64,000 nt of DNA, taken from the NCBI RefSeq assembly GCF_019097595.1, contig NC_080723.1, positions 15,072,511-15,136,510 of the forward strand. The letters run 5' to 3'. Position 1 is the first letter of the stretch. Every line of letters begins with the position of its first letter. The position numbers and the translations under genes are program-made. The notes beneath the pieces are model-generated. The model searched no databases, had not been told where the DNA came from, and saw only the letters and a list, made by a program, of their open reading frames with translations. The DNA is from Hemibagrus wyckioides. Lineage: Eukaryota > Chordata > Actinopteri > Siluriformes > Bagridae. Below are positions 14,290-26,100 of the stretch, piece after piece.

Positions 14290-15915
14290 TATAGGGTGTA
14301 CTTATTTTTTTTAGATTTACTTTTAGGGAAATGACTACATATTGAAATCTGTTTTGTCTATGTGTGTATTTTGTAGTCATGTGAGCTTACTAGTTTGTTT
14401 ATAGAAGCTGGTCAGGAGCGCACACGCAGTCTTTATTTAGGTGCTGAACCGAAGGTGAACTTTTATTTATTTATTTTTTTACCATGACTACAGAATATTA
14501 AAAGTATACATATGAACAGCTCATGAGAAAAAACAGAGGAATGTAGACATTTGCATGCATGAATTTCCTCGTTGAAATGATTCAATTAAAGAATTAAATT
14601 TCAGGTCTTTTGCTAATGTAATTTTTATTGTTCATGAATTTCTGTAGTATATTAGCAGTGTGAAAGACTAAACAATATCTAGACTAATGCTTTTTAAGAG
14701 TCGGGTAAAACAGCAGGCTATAATGATTATTTTATATTTTATTGTTTTCAAAAAATTACCATAATTTCCTGTTCATTCAGAAGCCAAGCATTTTTGCAAC
14801 TCCTTAAGCTGCTGCTTTTATGTTTTCAAGCCCCTTTGTGTGGCATTAAATGTCAGCGTACAATTCTATATTTTTTATTTTATACAAGAGCCACCACAGG
14901 GTCATTGTAATGAATACTATGGGCATTATGCTGCATATGTAGACTGTTTCCTTTTGTGATAGTGGGCTATATTATATATTTTGTTTCTCTCCCAGTTGAC
15001 TGGGCCAGTTTCATTTTTTACAGCTGAGTGTTTAACACACTTTAAAACTCTGCTCTTTTGAAGCGGAGGCTTCGCTAATGAATTGCCCTAACCTGCCTCA
15101 AAAACAGGTGTTCTTTCTTTGGTCATCTCAATAGGATCCATTGAAAAGAAGCACATGCCAATAAAAGAGGATCAAAGACAAAACCTTGGATGGCTCATGT
15201 CCGTAGTGGCAGGCAATGTTCTATGAGAGAGAGTTCCCAGAGTGCACCTATAGACCTTCAAAGTACTATTTGTTTGCTTTGTGGCAACAGGGCTTAAGAA
15301 CTTCCTGAAAAAGAAATAAAAGGCGTATTTAAGTAAAAAGGGGGCAAAGCAGACAAGGAGAGCACAATAAAGCACAAAGTAGTGATGATTCAAAAATTTC
15401 TTGCCCACTTAGACTGCAAATAATGCCCTATTCCTTTTTTTGATAAATTTTGTCCAAAACTTGCCAGTGAGTAAACATGTTGATCCAAACAAGTATGGAC
15501 AAGTTGAGATCAGAACAAATTTATGCTAATCATTATATTTTAAATGTAATAGCAGTGTGTTTTCATGCTGCTGATATTCCTCCCATAATTATCAGCTTGG
15601 GATAACTGGAGCAGCAGATTGATGAATATAGGCATATGTAGCCTGTTAGTTGTGCTGTTTAACTTCTGTCCTCAATGCAGCCTTGTTCTGTATTATGTTC
15701 ATTTCCTCATTTTTACAGCAGTAGTGTGGTGTACACTCAGTGACCGCACTGACTGTACCGCTCATTTGGCTCCACCTTCAGCTGCCCAGCACAGGTGTGT
15801 CCTCACCTGTGACAAAACCTGGTATGTAGTCACACGCATTCTGATTGCGGCAAAAGGTGTTTCATACTTGGTTGAACACGTGTGCCAAATGTAATCGCAG
15901 CGACCTGAGTGGAAA
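14290..15915. other. Intergenic upstream of il17b
   Basis: AT-rich. Short open frames are not conserved in appearance. The last 200 bases are less AT-rich and should contain the il17b promoter, but I see no decisive TATA or CpG signal. Confidence 0.4.
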
Positions 15916-15917
15916 CC

Positions 15918-17663
15918 ATGGGCAGATTTTGGAACGAGGTGAGTCGCGATGGAGTCGCTATTGGAACATTTCCGAAGCTTTTCCCCCCCGCAAATGTATA
16001 CTTATAACACTATTTTTTTAAAACACTGATACTTGATGTGATCCTCTCTCTCACTCTCTCGCAAACAGCTGTTAATGGTGCTGATGCTGGCGGATATTTT
16101 GTTCATGGCGTTGGCGCGCAAAGAAGGCAAAGCGCGGAGGCGTAAAGTGGAGGGTCAGCAGGACGCGCAGCCGCAGCGCAACTCCACTTCTTTTCAGATT
16201 CCCCTCGACCCAATACTGACCGGAGACCACACAGCTGGAGCCGGAGAACACGAGGTGGACTTCGACAAAGCCATAGATGACATGGTGTCCCAGGTGAGGA
16301 ACAACCCGGCTCTGTCCAAAAGCAAGTGCGTGGTGGACCGTCACCTGTGGATGTCCAACAGCCGAAGCCTCTCCCCGTGGTCGTACAGGTGAGTCCAGCA
16401 TCCGCGTTTCTGTTGTTTTTTGTTTTGTTTACACATTTCAAAACTAAACGTTTCACAGTGCTGCATAAAAACTTCTATTTAAATTCTTCCAAAATGATCT
16501 ATACAGATGTGTGCTTTTACATAGGAATGTATTTTAATGTTTCACAGATGTATTGTTAGTGTTTATTAAAATAAACTATTGACAATGGGAAGTAAGTGTG
16601 CAGATATTCCTTTAGTCTATATTTAGATAGGCTGTTGATACTGGGAATAATGGGCTACTGCTATCAATTCATAAGTGTGCTTATCTTTATTTCCGAATGG
16701 AAGACAAATATTCCCTAATAACTGATGTTAGGACTGACTCTAAATGTTTTGGTAGAATCTTTTGACAAAACTTTGGCCTCATTCCTTTATGATTTTGTGC
16801 TGGACTGCATGGCACACTAACTTTTCGTTTTAGAAAAGCACTCCTAGAAGAAGGGCACTCAACTTCTGACTGAACTTGGGTGGTCCCCTTAAGTGTGTAT
16901 GTTGTTTGTACTGTTAGTGTAACTCTTTTTACCTAGAATAGTGCATGTGTACTGGGGCTTTAAAACTTGACTTACAATCCACTTACAGTTCCTGATTTTA
17001 AACATACATTATATTCACATTTCCGTGTGGAAGATACATATTAAATTTAAAAAGGATAAAGGTACTACCCCTGCAACAAGGTACACTTTTATACCCTTTA
17101 TACATTCAGAGTGTAAAAGAATTGTAAATGATTTATTTAGGCCTAGAAATATTTGCATTCGGCTGTTATTAATGGAATAAGAACGAGAGTATATGTGGAA
17201 ATATGACAGTATTACAGTAATGACTGTAAACATATGAAGATAAAGCAAAGTGATGCAGTCTAGAACATGAAAACATTTGTGCAGGCCTCTTTTGCTTCTG
17301 AAAAAAAGTGCATAATTTGCATGCTAAACCCACATCCTGTATTAAATTGCATCAACATCAGATAACAATGTAAGAAGTGTCATTATTTGTGATGTAATTT
17401 GTACTCCACCCTGTAACTGCAACAGGATCAATCATGACGAGAACCGCAGACCCGTCGACATACCAGAGGCTAAGTGTGCATGTGCAGGCTGCATTAACCC
17501 CTTCACCATGCAGGAGGACCGCTCAATGACCAGTGTGCTCATCTACGCCAAGATCCCGGTGCGGCGGCTGCAGTGTCCCCGCAAGAAGAAGAAGAAGTGT
17601 GTGCCACGGTACCGCACCGTGGTGGAGAGCATCGCCGTGGGCTGTACGTGCATAGCAGGCTGA
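15918..17663 (+). CDS. il17b: Interleukin-17B-like cytokine
   Basis: Three coding exons: 15918-15938, 16069-16388 and 17426-17663, joined in phase to 192 residues (human IL-17B has 180). The first exon encodes only MGRFWNE. With the start of exon 2 it makes a hydrophobic signal peptide ending near ILFMALA. The prodomain-like stretch is basic (RKEGKARRRK). The core has WMSNSRSLSPWSYRINHDEN, PVDIPEAKCACAGCINPF, TMQEDRSMTSVLIYAKIPVR and the C-terminal IAVGCTCIAG. The phrases NPFTMQEDRSM and ESIAVGCTCI separate it from IL-17D and point to IL-17B. IL-17 cytokines are secreted cystine-knot dimers; mammalian IL-17B signals through IL-17RB. Oddity: five lysines (CPRKKKKKC) sit between two cysteines where the human protein has a proline stretch. 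Start choice: only this upstream ATG gives a signal peptide in phase. Confidence 0.92.
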
Positions 17664-18048
17664 CCACCGAACTAATCTTTTTACGAACTCTCACTCTGAT
17701 CACGTGTTTTTATTATTACCACAGCTCATGTACATCTTCAGTGTCAGGTTGCTGAATCAAAACATAAACACAAACACAGTGTGTAACAATACACCAGAGC
17801 AACCATCTCTCCATTTTGTCACAGCTGAGTATTGTTATTGTTGTTGTTGTTTTTCTTTATATCAGTTATAATAGACTTTTTATTAGCCATTAGCTTGTTA
17901 TTTTTTTTATGCAGTTATGATATGCAGCCAAGTTTTCCAAGCAATTCATTTTTCTCTGTTTCATTCCTAAGCAGTGACAACCTGAGAGCTGCTCCTTTTT
18001 TCTATTTGTTATTCTTTAGGCCACAAGGCCAAATACAGCTGTATTGTA

Positions 18049-18200
18049 TTTACATTTACAGAATTTGGCAGACGCCCTTATCCAGAGTTACATTTATCTC
18101 ATTCAGCTGAGGGTTAAGGGCCTGGCTTCAGGGCCCAGCAGTGGCAGCTTGGCAGTACTGGGATATTCATGATCTTCTGATCAGTAGTCCAAAGTTTTTT
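18049..18200 (-). repeat. SINE, reverse orientation (family S1)
   Basis: TTTGGCAGACGCCCTTATCC, then a GGTTAAGGGCC segment, then TTCTGATCAGTAGTCCAAAG: the reverse-complement layout of a tRNA-headed SINE. It lies in the probable il17b 3' UTR. Confidence 0.7.
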
Positions 18201-18430
18201 AAACACTGAGCTTTCCTAAGATTTTCAGAGTCATTGTTACACCTTGCTGCTTTTTTTTGTCTATGATTATTATTATGCTGTTGCTGAAACATTTGTTCCA
18301 GAGTTGAATCTTAAACACTATGCATTGTAAATGCCTCTTGAGCTCAGGTCTATTATTTTGCTCCATTGTAAAATATAATGCATGCATTTATTACTGACAC
18401 AGTATGTAGGGTTAGATGTGCTAAAAGCAT

Positions 18431-18440
18431 AATAAATAAA
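18431..18440 (+). terminator. il17b: Possible il17b poly(A) signal
   Basis: AATAAATAAA is the first good poly(A) hexamer on this strand that I noticed after il17b, about 770 bases past the stop. The SINE would then be inside the 3' UTR. Inference from position only. Confidence 0.35.
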
Positions 18441-18449
18441 CATACATTA

Positions 18450-19500
18450 ATAAATAAAAGTCTTTAAACAAAAGTGTGTGTATATAGGCTATAGGCTAAT
18501 ATTTCATTTGGTGATAATATATATATATTATAATATTGTTTTATTTATTTTTTAATTGCATGTCATCAAATCAAAATATCAATGTGACAGTGCCTAATTA
18601 TTACCTCTGAGTGTTGGTGGTAATAATCTTCACACTGAATCTGCTTTATTAATTAAACACACTAACGGCTTTGGGGGTCATACATTTAAACTCTCAGTAA
18701 AATGTATATTTTGCAGAAACACTAAAACTACAAAAGACGTCCAAATACATCAATTTGCGGCCCAAATGAACAACAGAACAGCTCTCTAACCTGATGGACC
18801 TGATTAGGGAGGAAGTTACTGATCTACTCAGTATAAAACACAGATTTAATGTAGATACTACTCAAAACTCATCGCAGGTAGGATCAAGCAATCTAAGATC
18901 TTTCAGAATCAAACAATGATTCATATATTTTCGATAAATAGTGATTAACATTTTTTTTAACCATTAATATCTGAATTTGGTTAATTATAGAATTTTACCC
19001 ATTATTTTATAGTTAGTGTCCTATACTGAAGACCCGCCGCAGTATCATCACAGTCCAGATGTTGAATAAACCTCATTAACCTCTCATCCGTTGTACGCTG
19101 CTGTGCCTAAGAGTATAAACACTCCTATTATCATGTGAATAAAGAAATACAAAATCTAGCTATACTATGATAAATAGAGTAATTAATATAAAAATACATT
19201 TAAAATCTGGTAAATAATGATTTTTTTTAAGAATAATAAAAAAAAACCTTAATAAATAAATACAAAGGAAATAAATACACAGAATATATAAAATATAGAA
19301 ATCATTAATTTAAATACAAAGCAAAATAGAAATAAATACATACAAATTTCAACACAAATAAAGTGATAATTCGAAAGTCCTTTTAAGTTTTAAAACTTAT
19401 TTAGTTCGTATTTATTTTATTATGTTACAGACTTCCACAAAATCTTTTTAAAATATTAAATACTCATTAATTTCTACAGATTCACGTTTGTCAATAACAC
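18450..19500. other. AT-rich convergent intergenic region
   Basis: Very AT-rich sequence with TATATA and AATAAATA tracts between the 3' ends of il17b and arsi. No gene seen. Confidence 0.5.
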
Positions 19501-19507
19501 TATGTGA

Positions 19508-19521
19508 CCACTAGAGGGCAG
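19508..19521 (+). promoter_or_regulatory. CTCF core motif
   Basis: CCACTAGAGGGCAG fits the vertebrate CTCF core (CCASYAGRKGGCRS) at every position. It lies between the converging il17b and arsi genes. Binding is inferred from motif only. Confidence 0.55.
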
Positions 19522-19740
19522 TCTCTTTGAGGAGATTAATTCAAGTCCCCATGCCGTGTATGTGAAAGCACAGGCAGTGTCATTACAAACAATTCTCCCA
19601 TCAATGCATGCAGAACACTCACAACACAGACAATGCCAAATACTATGATGTATGTTGAGTCGTTGATTATTCTAAGATTAGGAAACGTTCCAATTAAAAT
19701 GGAACTCATAAACAAGAAAGCAGCTGGTTCAGGTAAACAA

Positions 19741-19766
19741 TGTGGTGTGTGTGTGTGTGTGTGTGT
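19741..19766. repeat. (GT)n microsatellite
   Basis: Short pure GT run. Confidence 0.9.
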
Positions 19767-20235
19767 TAAATCCACAGTGTATGATTGTCTAGAGTACAAC
19801 ACAACAAAAACGCATTCAGTTCATTAATCAGTCGGTAATTCCTCAGTCCTTCTTTTAGGTTGTACTAGGAATTCGGAATACAGTACAGTAAAAGTGTTCC
19901 TCAAGGGTCTTATAAGGGTTTATAGGACAATTAAGGGGTCTTCGCCTTCTTAACCGAATCTGCTTCAAACCATTTCTTCTAGGAAAGCAGTGTTTTAGTG
20001 TTTTACACAGAATGTATAAGGGTTTCCCCATAAAGGGACAGCTGAAGACCTTACAAAGTACACAAGTACGAAAAAAAGACAGAGGTAGAGTACGTAATAA
20101 AATACAGTCAAACAGCCAAAAGATTAGGCCATCGGAAACTTGTAAAGAATGATCAAACATAAGACTTTCATGTGAATTTTTCAAGAGGTTTTCAGAAGGT
20201 TAGGAAGGAAATCACAGTAATCATAAATATACCAC

Positions 20236-23200
20236 TCATATCCTATTGGACATAATCTTTGTGTTGAGTTTCTTGAAAAATGACCTCATTTTGCTCAGCT
20301 TCTTATTCTTGTCATTCCTCCTCCTGTGATAAACTTGCCAGCTGTCTGCTTCTTTATCCCCAGCCCAAGGCCTCCACGCCCCTCCATTCAGACTGGGATC
20401 TGCCCTTGGATCCTCAGCAGGGTAACGCACAGGCACAGCTGTGCGATTATAAAACGCTATTCTGGCCAGCAACTGCTTTACTACGTCAGGCCTCTTTTCA
20501 GCCATGTCATAGCGCTCGTACGGATCTGCTGTGATGTTGAACAGCCATAGTGACTTGCGGGCTTCGGCGTGACGCTCAAGATCCCACCAGCCACCCGGGA
20601 AGTTTCCTAACACCTGCGGTGGTGTCCAGTCTCCGTAACCTGGCTCTCCTGTCAGCAGCTTCCAGTCTCCCATTCGCACTGCTGCTTGTACAGCAGTGTT
20701 CCAGATGCCATATCCACCCTGCAATGAGCCATGGCGTGAAGGCACATACAGGGGGTCAATGTTGTGGAGGATCTCGTAACGTGGGGACTCCTTGCCCTCG
20801 CTGATCGTTTCCCACATGTCATACCCATCTAGCCCATGCAGCTGGGATACATTCCCCCCTGCTAGGTGCACCAGCGTTGGGTACCAGTCAGTGATGTGAA
20901 CCAGTGCCTTACTGACTTTCCTACGTCTCCTAAGGAGTGGGCTGTGGACAAATCCCACTGCACGCATGCCACCTTCCCAATATGTCCCCTTCCTGCCTCT
21001 GAGTGGCCAGTTGCTTCCTCCAAATAAAGGCTGGCCACCGTTATCTGTAGAAAAAATAATCACACTATTGCGGTAATAACCATATTTTCGGAGAGCGTAT
21101 GTTATGTTGTGTACTGCCTCATCCACAGAGGAGACCATGCCTGCATATTTGCGCCGATGAACATTCCCCATGTCACGATATGGATAGATGTACTCCTTAG
21201 GACACTGTAAGGGAGTGTGTACAGCCTGGAAGGACAGGAATATAAACAGAGGCTGTCCTGACGGATTGTGCGAAGCCAGAATCTTCCGCACTCTGCGTGT
21301 GTACAGATGTGTCGAATATCTTCCCCGATATCTCCATGCCACTGTTTCACCTTCATGGAGATCAAAGCCACACCTCCCTGGACCATCACAGGAGTCGTAT
21401 GTGTAGTAGTCCACGCTGCCTGTCAGAGAGCCAAAGTAGGTATGAAATCCACGGCGAGTGGGGAGACAGTCACGCTTGTAGAAGCCCAGGTGCCATTTAC
21501 CCACCATGTGTGTGGAGTAGCCGGCCTCCTGGAGGCGCTGCGGCAGGGTGACCATATCAAAAGGCAGACAGTTGGGCTGCCGGGACCTGATGATCGAATG
21601 CTGGAGACCTGTGTGGATCTGATACCTGAGGAGAGGGAAAAGGAAACATTTTTACACACCTGCATCAGAAGGATTTTGTTGAATTTGGGTTGAAATTGGG
21701 CCTGGAGAAGTAGATTCAACTTTGCTAATGTTTCAGTGCTATCCATGGTAATTGAAAAAAAAATAAAAAAAATAAAGCATCTTCTTTAGGGATCTAAATC
21801 TATATCCAGATTTTTGAAAAGTTGATTAGTAGCAATGTCTGTTGTGAAAAGAACCTAAAAATCCTTCGTAGCAGAAAAGCTTCTTTAGCTCAAAATGATG
21901 ATGTTTGCTAGTAATTTCTGTTGGCTTCATGGTTATAATCATTACAGTATTTTTCTTTTGGAATTTCCTGGACACATTAGTTCTCTTTTGGTTGTTCCTC
22001 TGAGGAATCTCCTGAAGGTTCTACTTCAGGAGTTTCCTCAGAGGGACAACCACAAGACCCAATTACGTTTTACTTTAGACTTTGAAGAGATGATTATTCA
22101 ATATCACACAATGGTTATTCAACATTTCTGGACTAAGTGCTTGTTTAATAGTCAGAATTATTTCTGCATGGTTATGTGCGTTGTCTTATTGGTTTTTCAT
22201 ATCATTCAGCATCATTCAGCATAATGACAAAACTCTCCAGTGTTGCATGAATTGCGCTTTGTTGGTCTTATCTCCTTCGGGAATTATATAAACACTGCAG
22301 ATGTTCATCAGTCATGAGCATAGTTATCATGGATCTGTCAAAGGGCAATTATTCATTCACTCATCTAGAGTAACCGTTTTATCCTGGACAGGTTGGCGGT
22401 GAATCTGGAGCCAATCCTGGGAACTATGGACAATCTATGTGCAATTTTGCGAGGCTAATTTGCTTTCCAAGATATTTTTTGGACAGTGAAATGAAACCAG
22501 AGAACCCAGACGAAACCCAAGTGAATATGAGAATAATAATGTGAAACTCGGCACAGGCAGTAACACGAGCTCAGGATCGAACCAAGGACCCTGTAGCTGT
22601 GAAGCAGCAACACTGCCTGGCGAGTCACCATGGCGCCCTGCAAGCAATTATCATATAAAAACAAACAAATCCCCATGTGGTGATTGAACACTGTATGTGT
22701 TAATTCAACACTTTGTATTATTGCCTTGCCTGATATTTCACCATGATTTGTTTGTGTCTTCGGGATATTCAGAATCATCATAATCATAATGTTCAATATA
22801 ATGTCTGTGTGTTTTTAGTCATCTAGGACAAAGCTTCATTATTTAAGAACTGAAGTGTTGTGAGATGTCTTCATGACTACACCATCTGGGTATTACTAAT
22901 GCCATCAATTATGTTACATCATCTAATATGGAGGAAAGACGAACGATCTGACAAACAATCTGGGAGCTCATGCAGGTTCTATAAAACATGGGCTGGCAAA
23001 ACACATTACACTTGAAAACACATTACACTCAGATAAATCATGCTGAACTGTACTGTTTCTTGTTAATAAGAAGGTATCCTCATGCATGCACCTTTTCACC
23101 TTTCACTATGCATCTTTAACCACTGAATGCATATGATACCTTTAGAGCTTTAGATTAAACGCCAAAAAGGTCATTATGGTCCAGTCACCTTGAATATATT

Positions 23201-23860
23201 CACATGTACATTATAGCAACATTTTCAGATGAAAAATGCATATTTAAAGTACAAAAAAATTATGGCACCGCCCCCAAAGACAAGGAATGGTATAATGTAG
23301 CAGCTAAAGAGGTGAGAGCTGAGGTGGCCGTCTGGGCTGCAGGTATAGAACTGAATGCAAAAGTTTGCATCCCCTATACTGAAAAAGGAAAATGGTTTTA
23401 CAATTTATTCGGTATGATACACATTTACTGGGTTAGGTTTCACAGACGTCCCTAAAAACATGCGTAATCATACATTCCATTGTTTTTATTAACGCTATCA
23501 TTTATCCCAAGGGTGTGCAAACTTTTGCATTCAGCTATCTCCAGTCAAGCATTATTGCTATATTTACCTGCCGGTTAGGAACTGGCTACGGGAAGGTGTA
23601 CAGATCGGTTGCACGTAGTAATTCTCCAGCTTCACACCGTCAGCCGCCAGTTTATCCAGCGTGGGTGTGTGCATATCAGGGTTGTGGTAGCCGATGTCGT
23701 TGAAACCCAGGTCGTCTGTCATGATGAAGATGATGTGCGGTGGTCTACGGGGGTTCGGTGCCGCGGGATCATTCTCCACCTGGTTCTGGCTTGACCAGTC
23801 CCAGGCGAGGAAACCCGCACCGAGCATCACGGAGAGACCCGCCAGAGCCGCCCCTGTCAT
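20236..23860 (-). CDS. arsi: Arylsulfatase I
   Basis: Two minus-strand exons, 23568-23860 and 20236-21625, joined inside an Arg codon to 560 residues (human ARSI has 569). Residues 1-20 are a hydrophobic signal segment. Sulfatase features: metal-binding DD at about 49-50, [12 protein letters not shown] at 87-98 where Cys87 would become formylglycine, GKWHLG with Lys141 and His143, HTPLQ at about 234, and DNGG at about 292. The C-terminus [16 protein letters not shown] closely follows ARSI (human RSFFRKLNTRLMSQRI). ARSI hydrolyses arylsulfates and is secreted or in the endoplasmic reticulum; the natural substrate is not settled. ATG at 23860 was chosen because the frame upstream has no ATG. 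One intron, as in mammals. ARSJ is the alternative; the tail and the tcof1 neighbour favour ARSI. Confidence 0.94.
22335..22640 (+). repeat. Degenerate dispersed fish repeat (family R1)
   Basis: ATTCATTCACTCATCTAGAG, TAACCGTTTTATCCTGGACA, then CCAGAGAACCCAGACGAAAC and CTCAGGATCGAACCAAGGAC, a familiar fish short repeat. Other copies lie at 25955-26100 and, inverted, 30225-30480. Located in the arsi intron. Confidence 0.65.
23348..23535. mobile_element. Short MITE with about 22-bp inverted repeats
   Basis: CTGAATGCAAAAGTTTGCAT at 23351 is matched by the complement of TGTGCAAACTTTTGCATTCAG ending at 23534, about 188 bases apart, with TA near both ends. No coding remains. Located in the arsi intron, beside exon 1. 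Tc1/mariner type by its TA target. Confidence 0.75.
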
Positions 23861-24300
23861 GGCACCACTGCAGTGCGCGCTTTCAGCCTCAGAGTGCACA
23901 AGCCCGGGAGATCATTCACTCCTTCATCACAGCCTGGGTAACACGGACGAGGTTAAAAGCAAGCCGCCTGTTGGTTTTCCATCTCTGACACGCCTTGAGG
24001 TATTACCTTGAACTTCACATCTGGAGCAGAAAACCTTGCGTGCGCATGGCTTAAGGAGAAGTCCAAACGCGCTTCCTTAAAAACCTCTCTCCTTTCAGTG
24101 GTCGCTTTAACTCCGCCCGGTCAGGATTACATACAGTACATAGGCATGATTGGGTCAGATGCATAAATTCAATTGGGCTGCTCCAATTTTGTGGGTGAAG
24201 CCAGGTATCACCAACTGGCAGCTATTCTCACCAGTGGGGGTTTTATACAAGGCGAGAGCGCACTAAAAGTTGGAATTATTTATGCATTTGGTACAAAATG

Positions 24301-25538
24301 TGAGCAAATATTGACATTATAGCACTGACTTCATAGTTACTTTAGTCTTTGGGATGGCAGGGCCAATCTTTGTGTTTTTGCTAAAGACATTTGGGTTTGA
24401 GATCAAAAGATGAATATGTGGTAATAGATCATAATTTCAGCTTTCGTTTGTGTTACATGATTTAGAGCATAACACTTTTTGTTAAAACACGCCCATTTTT
24501 CAAGTGATCAAAAATACCCATGACTGACAGGTGCTTCCTGTCCAAGTATGCCCTGTTAGATTGATTGTTTATACAATTAACAGCTCTGAATATCTAATCC
24601 TGTTCTGAGTTTTGGGTTTTGCCTGTGAAGACTTTGTTGTTGAATAGGACAACCCAACATGAAGACCACGGAGCTGTCTTTGGGAGAAATGCAAGCCATT
24701 TTGAAGCTAAGAAAAGATGGAAAATCAATCAGAGCCACTGCACAAACAATAACAATGTATTGAAAAAGAAAGACACTACAGGTGTACTAACAACCAGTCC
24801 GACAGGGAAAACAAGAGCAGTTAATGACAGAATCATTGTAACGGTATGACAGTCCACTGTTTAAATACTTTTAGAGGCAGAAATATAAAGGCCATACAAA
24901 AGATTCAAAGCACTCATCAGCAATATGTATCAGAAGGCCAGACTGGAATTCACTAAGAAATACAAGATCAAGAAATCAAGATGAACTTCTACCAAAGTGA
25001 TGGAGATTGGAGAGAGAAAGCATCTACTCATGATTTAAAAAATCTGTGCTCATTGCTTAGGCTTGCATGGCTGCTTCTGGAACAGGCTCACAAATCATTA
25101 TGACTCATGATGGTAGTGGCAGAATAAAGTCAACAGCAACATTTTGCCTAGCAATTGGCTAGCAATTTATCCAAATTAAAGGGGAATAACTTTACTATGC
25201 AGCAAGACAATAATTCAAAACACACTGTCAACTCAACACAGGAATTTATCCGGGGCAAAAAGTGGAAGGTTTTATACTGACCAATCAGTCACCAAACTGT
25301 AACCCAACAGAGCAGCATTTCACTTCCTGAAGAGAGGAGACTCAAGGGAGAACCCCTCCCCAAAAAAACAACTGACAGAACTGACAGAAGCTGCAATAAA
25401 AACCCAGAAAAAAAACCTCACAAAATAAGAATTAAACAATTTGGTGATATCAGTGGGTCACTGGTTTGATACAGGTATATGCAACCAAATATTGAGTGTC
25501 ATTTATTACAAGACAATCTGTTCCAATATTTTTGCTCA
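24301..25538 (+). pseudogene. Decayed full-length-sized Tc1 element (family E)
   Basis: TGAGCAAATATTG at 24301 and CAATATTTTTGCTCA at 25524-25538 are imperfect inverted ends. The interior starts MKTTELSLGEMQAILKLRKD near 24660 and later reads GKKWKV and RRLKGE near 25254-25350, the N- and C-terminal markers of a fish Tc1 transposase. Frameshifts and stops break it throughout. Lies upstream of arsi exon 1. Confidence 0.8.
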
Positions 25539-25954
25539 GCTACACATTGAGTGGTCTTCTACCAACGGTGCCATGTTCTAAGTTGTTTAACACATCTTGA
25601 TGTACATATAAGGAATTATCTGAAGTTATGATTTACAGTCTCATGTTCATCTTTTGTACTCCAAGACAAAGGTTTTCTGTGTCTTGCCATTCCATTACTT
25701 TCAGAGGATAGTGTATATATTGTCAAAATGCATGTAATATCACAAAAATTGAAATTGACACAAGATACTTTTGATTTCTTGCATGTGCCTAGATGCACAT
25801 TGAGTTTGAGCTTGTAGTGGTGTTCAGGGTGGCAAGGTTTATTTCTGTGTGGTCTTTGGCATGATCTCATCAGAAATCCATGAAAATTAGTGGACAAGTG
25901 GTGATATGGTTGGATTTCATTCACACATTTTCAGTAACCAGAGACACTATCACA

Positions 25955-26100
25955 TCCAAGCCCCTACCAGGAACTCTGGGCATGAGTCAGAAGTACACTC
26001 TGAGACACACATTCACACATCGTGGTAATTTGACTTTGCCAATCCACCAACTGGCATGTTTTTGTTAAGTGGGAGAAAACCAATGGGAGAACATGTACGG
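25955..26100 (+). repeat. Degenerate dispersed repeat (family R1)
   Basis: CACACATTCACACATCGTGG, then GCCAATCCACCAACTGGCAT and GGGAGAAAACCAATGGGAGA match the middle of the 22335 repeat family. Confidence 0.6.

Noticed and set aside
16072..16456. Minus-strand open frames of more than 100 codons
   Set aside because: They are antisense shadows of il17b exon 2.
20280..21693. Several plus-strand open frames of 70-140 codons
   Set aside because: They lie antisense to the arsi coding exon and have no similarity or splice support.
23861..23899. Longer arsi N-terminus starting at 23899
   Set aside because: That codon is GTG. The first ATG in frame is at 23860, and the hydrophobic signal segment follows it directly.
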